A stretch of DNA of 64,000 nt from positions 53,902 through 117,901 of the forward strand of contig NZ_QRNF01000007.1 in assembly GCF_003474435.1 (NCBI RefSeq), read 5' to 3'. Below are positions 63,849 to 64,000 of the stretch, piece by piece. Made by a program: the position numbers and the translations under genes. A model generated the notes under the pieces. The model was not told where the DNA came from, did not search any database, and was given only the letters and a program-made list of their open reading frames with translations. Within the stretch, counting starts at the first letter, position 1. Every line of letters begins with the position of its first letter. Source of the stretch: Ruminococcus sp. AF46-10NS. GTDB taxonomy: Bacteria > Bacillota > Clostridia > Lachnospirales > Lachnospiraceae.

Positions 63849-64000
63849 TTAATTAGCTAGACCAATGTCTTCCTTTCCAAAGTTATCCATTTTATATTTC
63901 CAATGGTAGACTACTGGTACTTCATTCACCTCATCAAAGTATTTGTAGATACGGTCAATAAGTTCCTGTTTTGACGATACTCTGATTCCTTTCAACATCT
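63849..64000 (-). mobile_element. IS630-type transposase, C-terminal end
   Basis: The frame ending at the TAA 63851-63849 gives about 50 residues, with SSKQELIDRIYKYFDEVN and PVVYHWKYKM, which match the usual end of IS630-family transposases. The gene runs off the right edge. The CTAGTAGACAGTAAATTAAT stretch at about 63833-63852 may be the element's outer end, just upstream of udk. Confidence 0.7.

Overview
The window reads as chromosome of a gut Lachnospiraceae-type Firmicute, most like Blautia. This is inferred from gene content and style: two anaerobic class III ribonucleotide reductases with no aerobic class in view, a rho-rpmE-DUF1385-prmC-prfA operon, AGGAGG ribosome sites, GntP, ROK and Gfo/Idh sugar loci, a domain-swapped GH3 beta-glucosidase and xPKTG sortase anchoring. 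No tRNA, rRNA, prophage or CRISPR was seen. The only transposase is the end of an IS630-type gene at the right edge.

Layout. 1-9 kb: the 5' part of murE, a sortase-anchored surface protein, an orphan carbamate kinase, a first nrdD with NrdR boxes, a zinc-ribbon membrane protein with 18-bp tandem repeats, and asnA followed by a CBS-domain gene. 9-19 kb: a divergent amino-sugar locus. One side is Gfo/Idh dehydrogenase, sugar-binding protein, two permeases, TIM-barrel isomerase, nagB and nagA; the other is a ROK repressor and a second Gfo/Idh dehydrogenase. 19-24 kb: an amino-acid ABC importer whose binding protein has its two lobes in swapped order, dapF, azlC/azlD and an ACT-domain protein. 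24-37 kb: a second nrdD with a fused glutaredoxin-like tail and its own NrdR boxes, hflX, a TPR lipoprotein, glmM, a nucleotidyltransferase, prfA, prmC, DUF1385, rpmE and rho.

37-44 kb: a secreted M34/PPEP-like zinc protease behind a c-di-GMP-I riboswitch, divergent from a transglutaminase lipoprotein and a compact type IV pilus-like operon (PilC, four small membrane proteins, PilT). 44-49 kb: a membrane protein, hisC, and a malic enzyme plus Ldh_2 dehydrogenase pair under a GntR repressor with three visible operators. 49-57 kb: a MoxR ATPase separated from its likely VWA and LRR partners by a GH3 gene and a deletion scar that joins a GH94 phosphorylase start to an ABC permease end. 57-64 kb: a VOC protein, an HPr-like/PfkB fusion kinase, a GntP permease, a mannitol dehydrogenase-family enzyme, a divergent ROK repressor, udk and the IS630 end.

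Two 145-bp miniature inverted-repeat elements with 12-bp ends and perfect 8-bp target duplications lie just downstream of genes (23.8 and 49.0 kb).

A caution on quality: nine otherwise intact genes (asnA, nagA, nagB, the sugar-binding protein, azlD, rho, pilC, malic enzyme, mannitol dehydrogenase-type) are broken by ten single-base deletions and no insertions. Restoring one base per break gives full-length family members, so these look more like sequence errors than decay. They are annotated as whole genes with the break noted.
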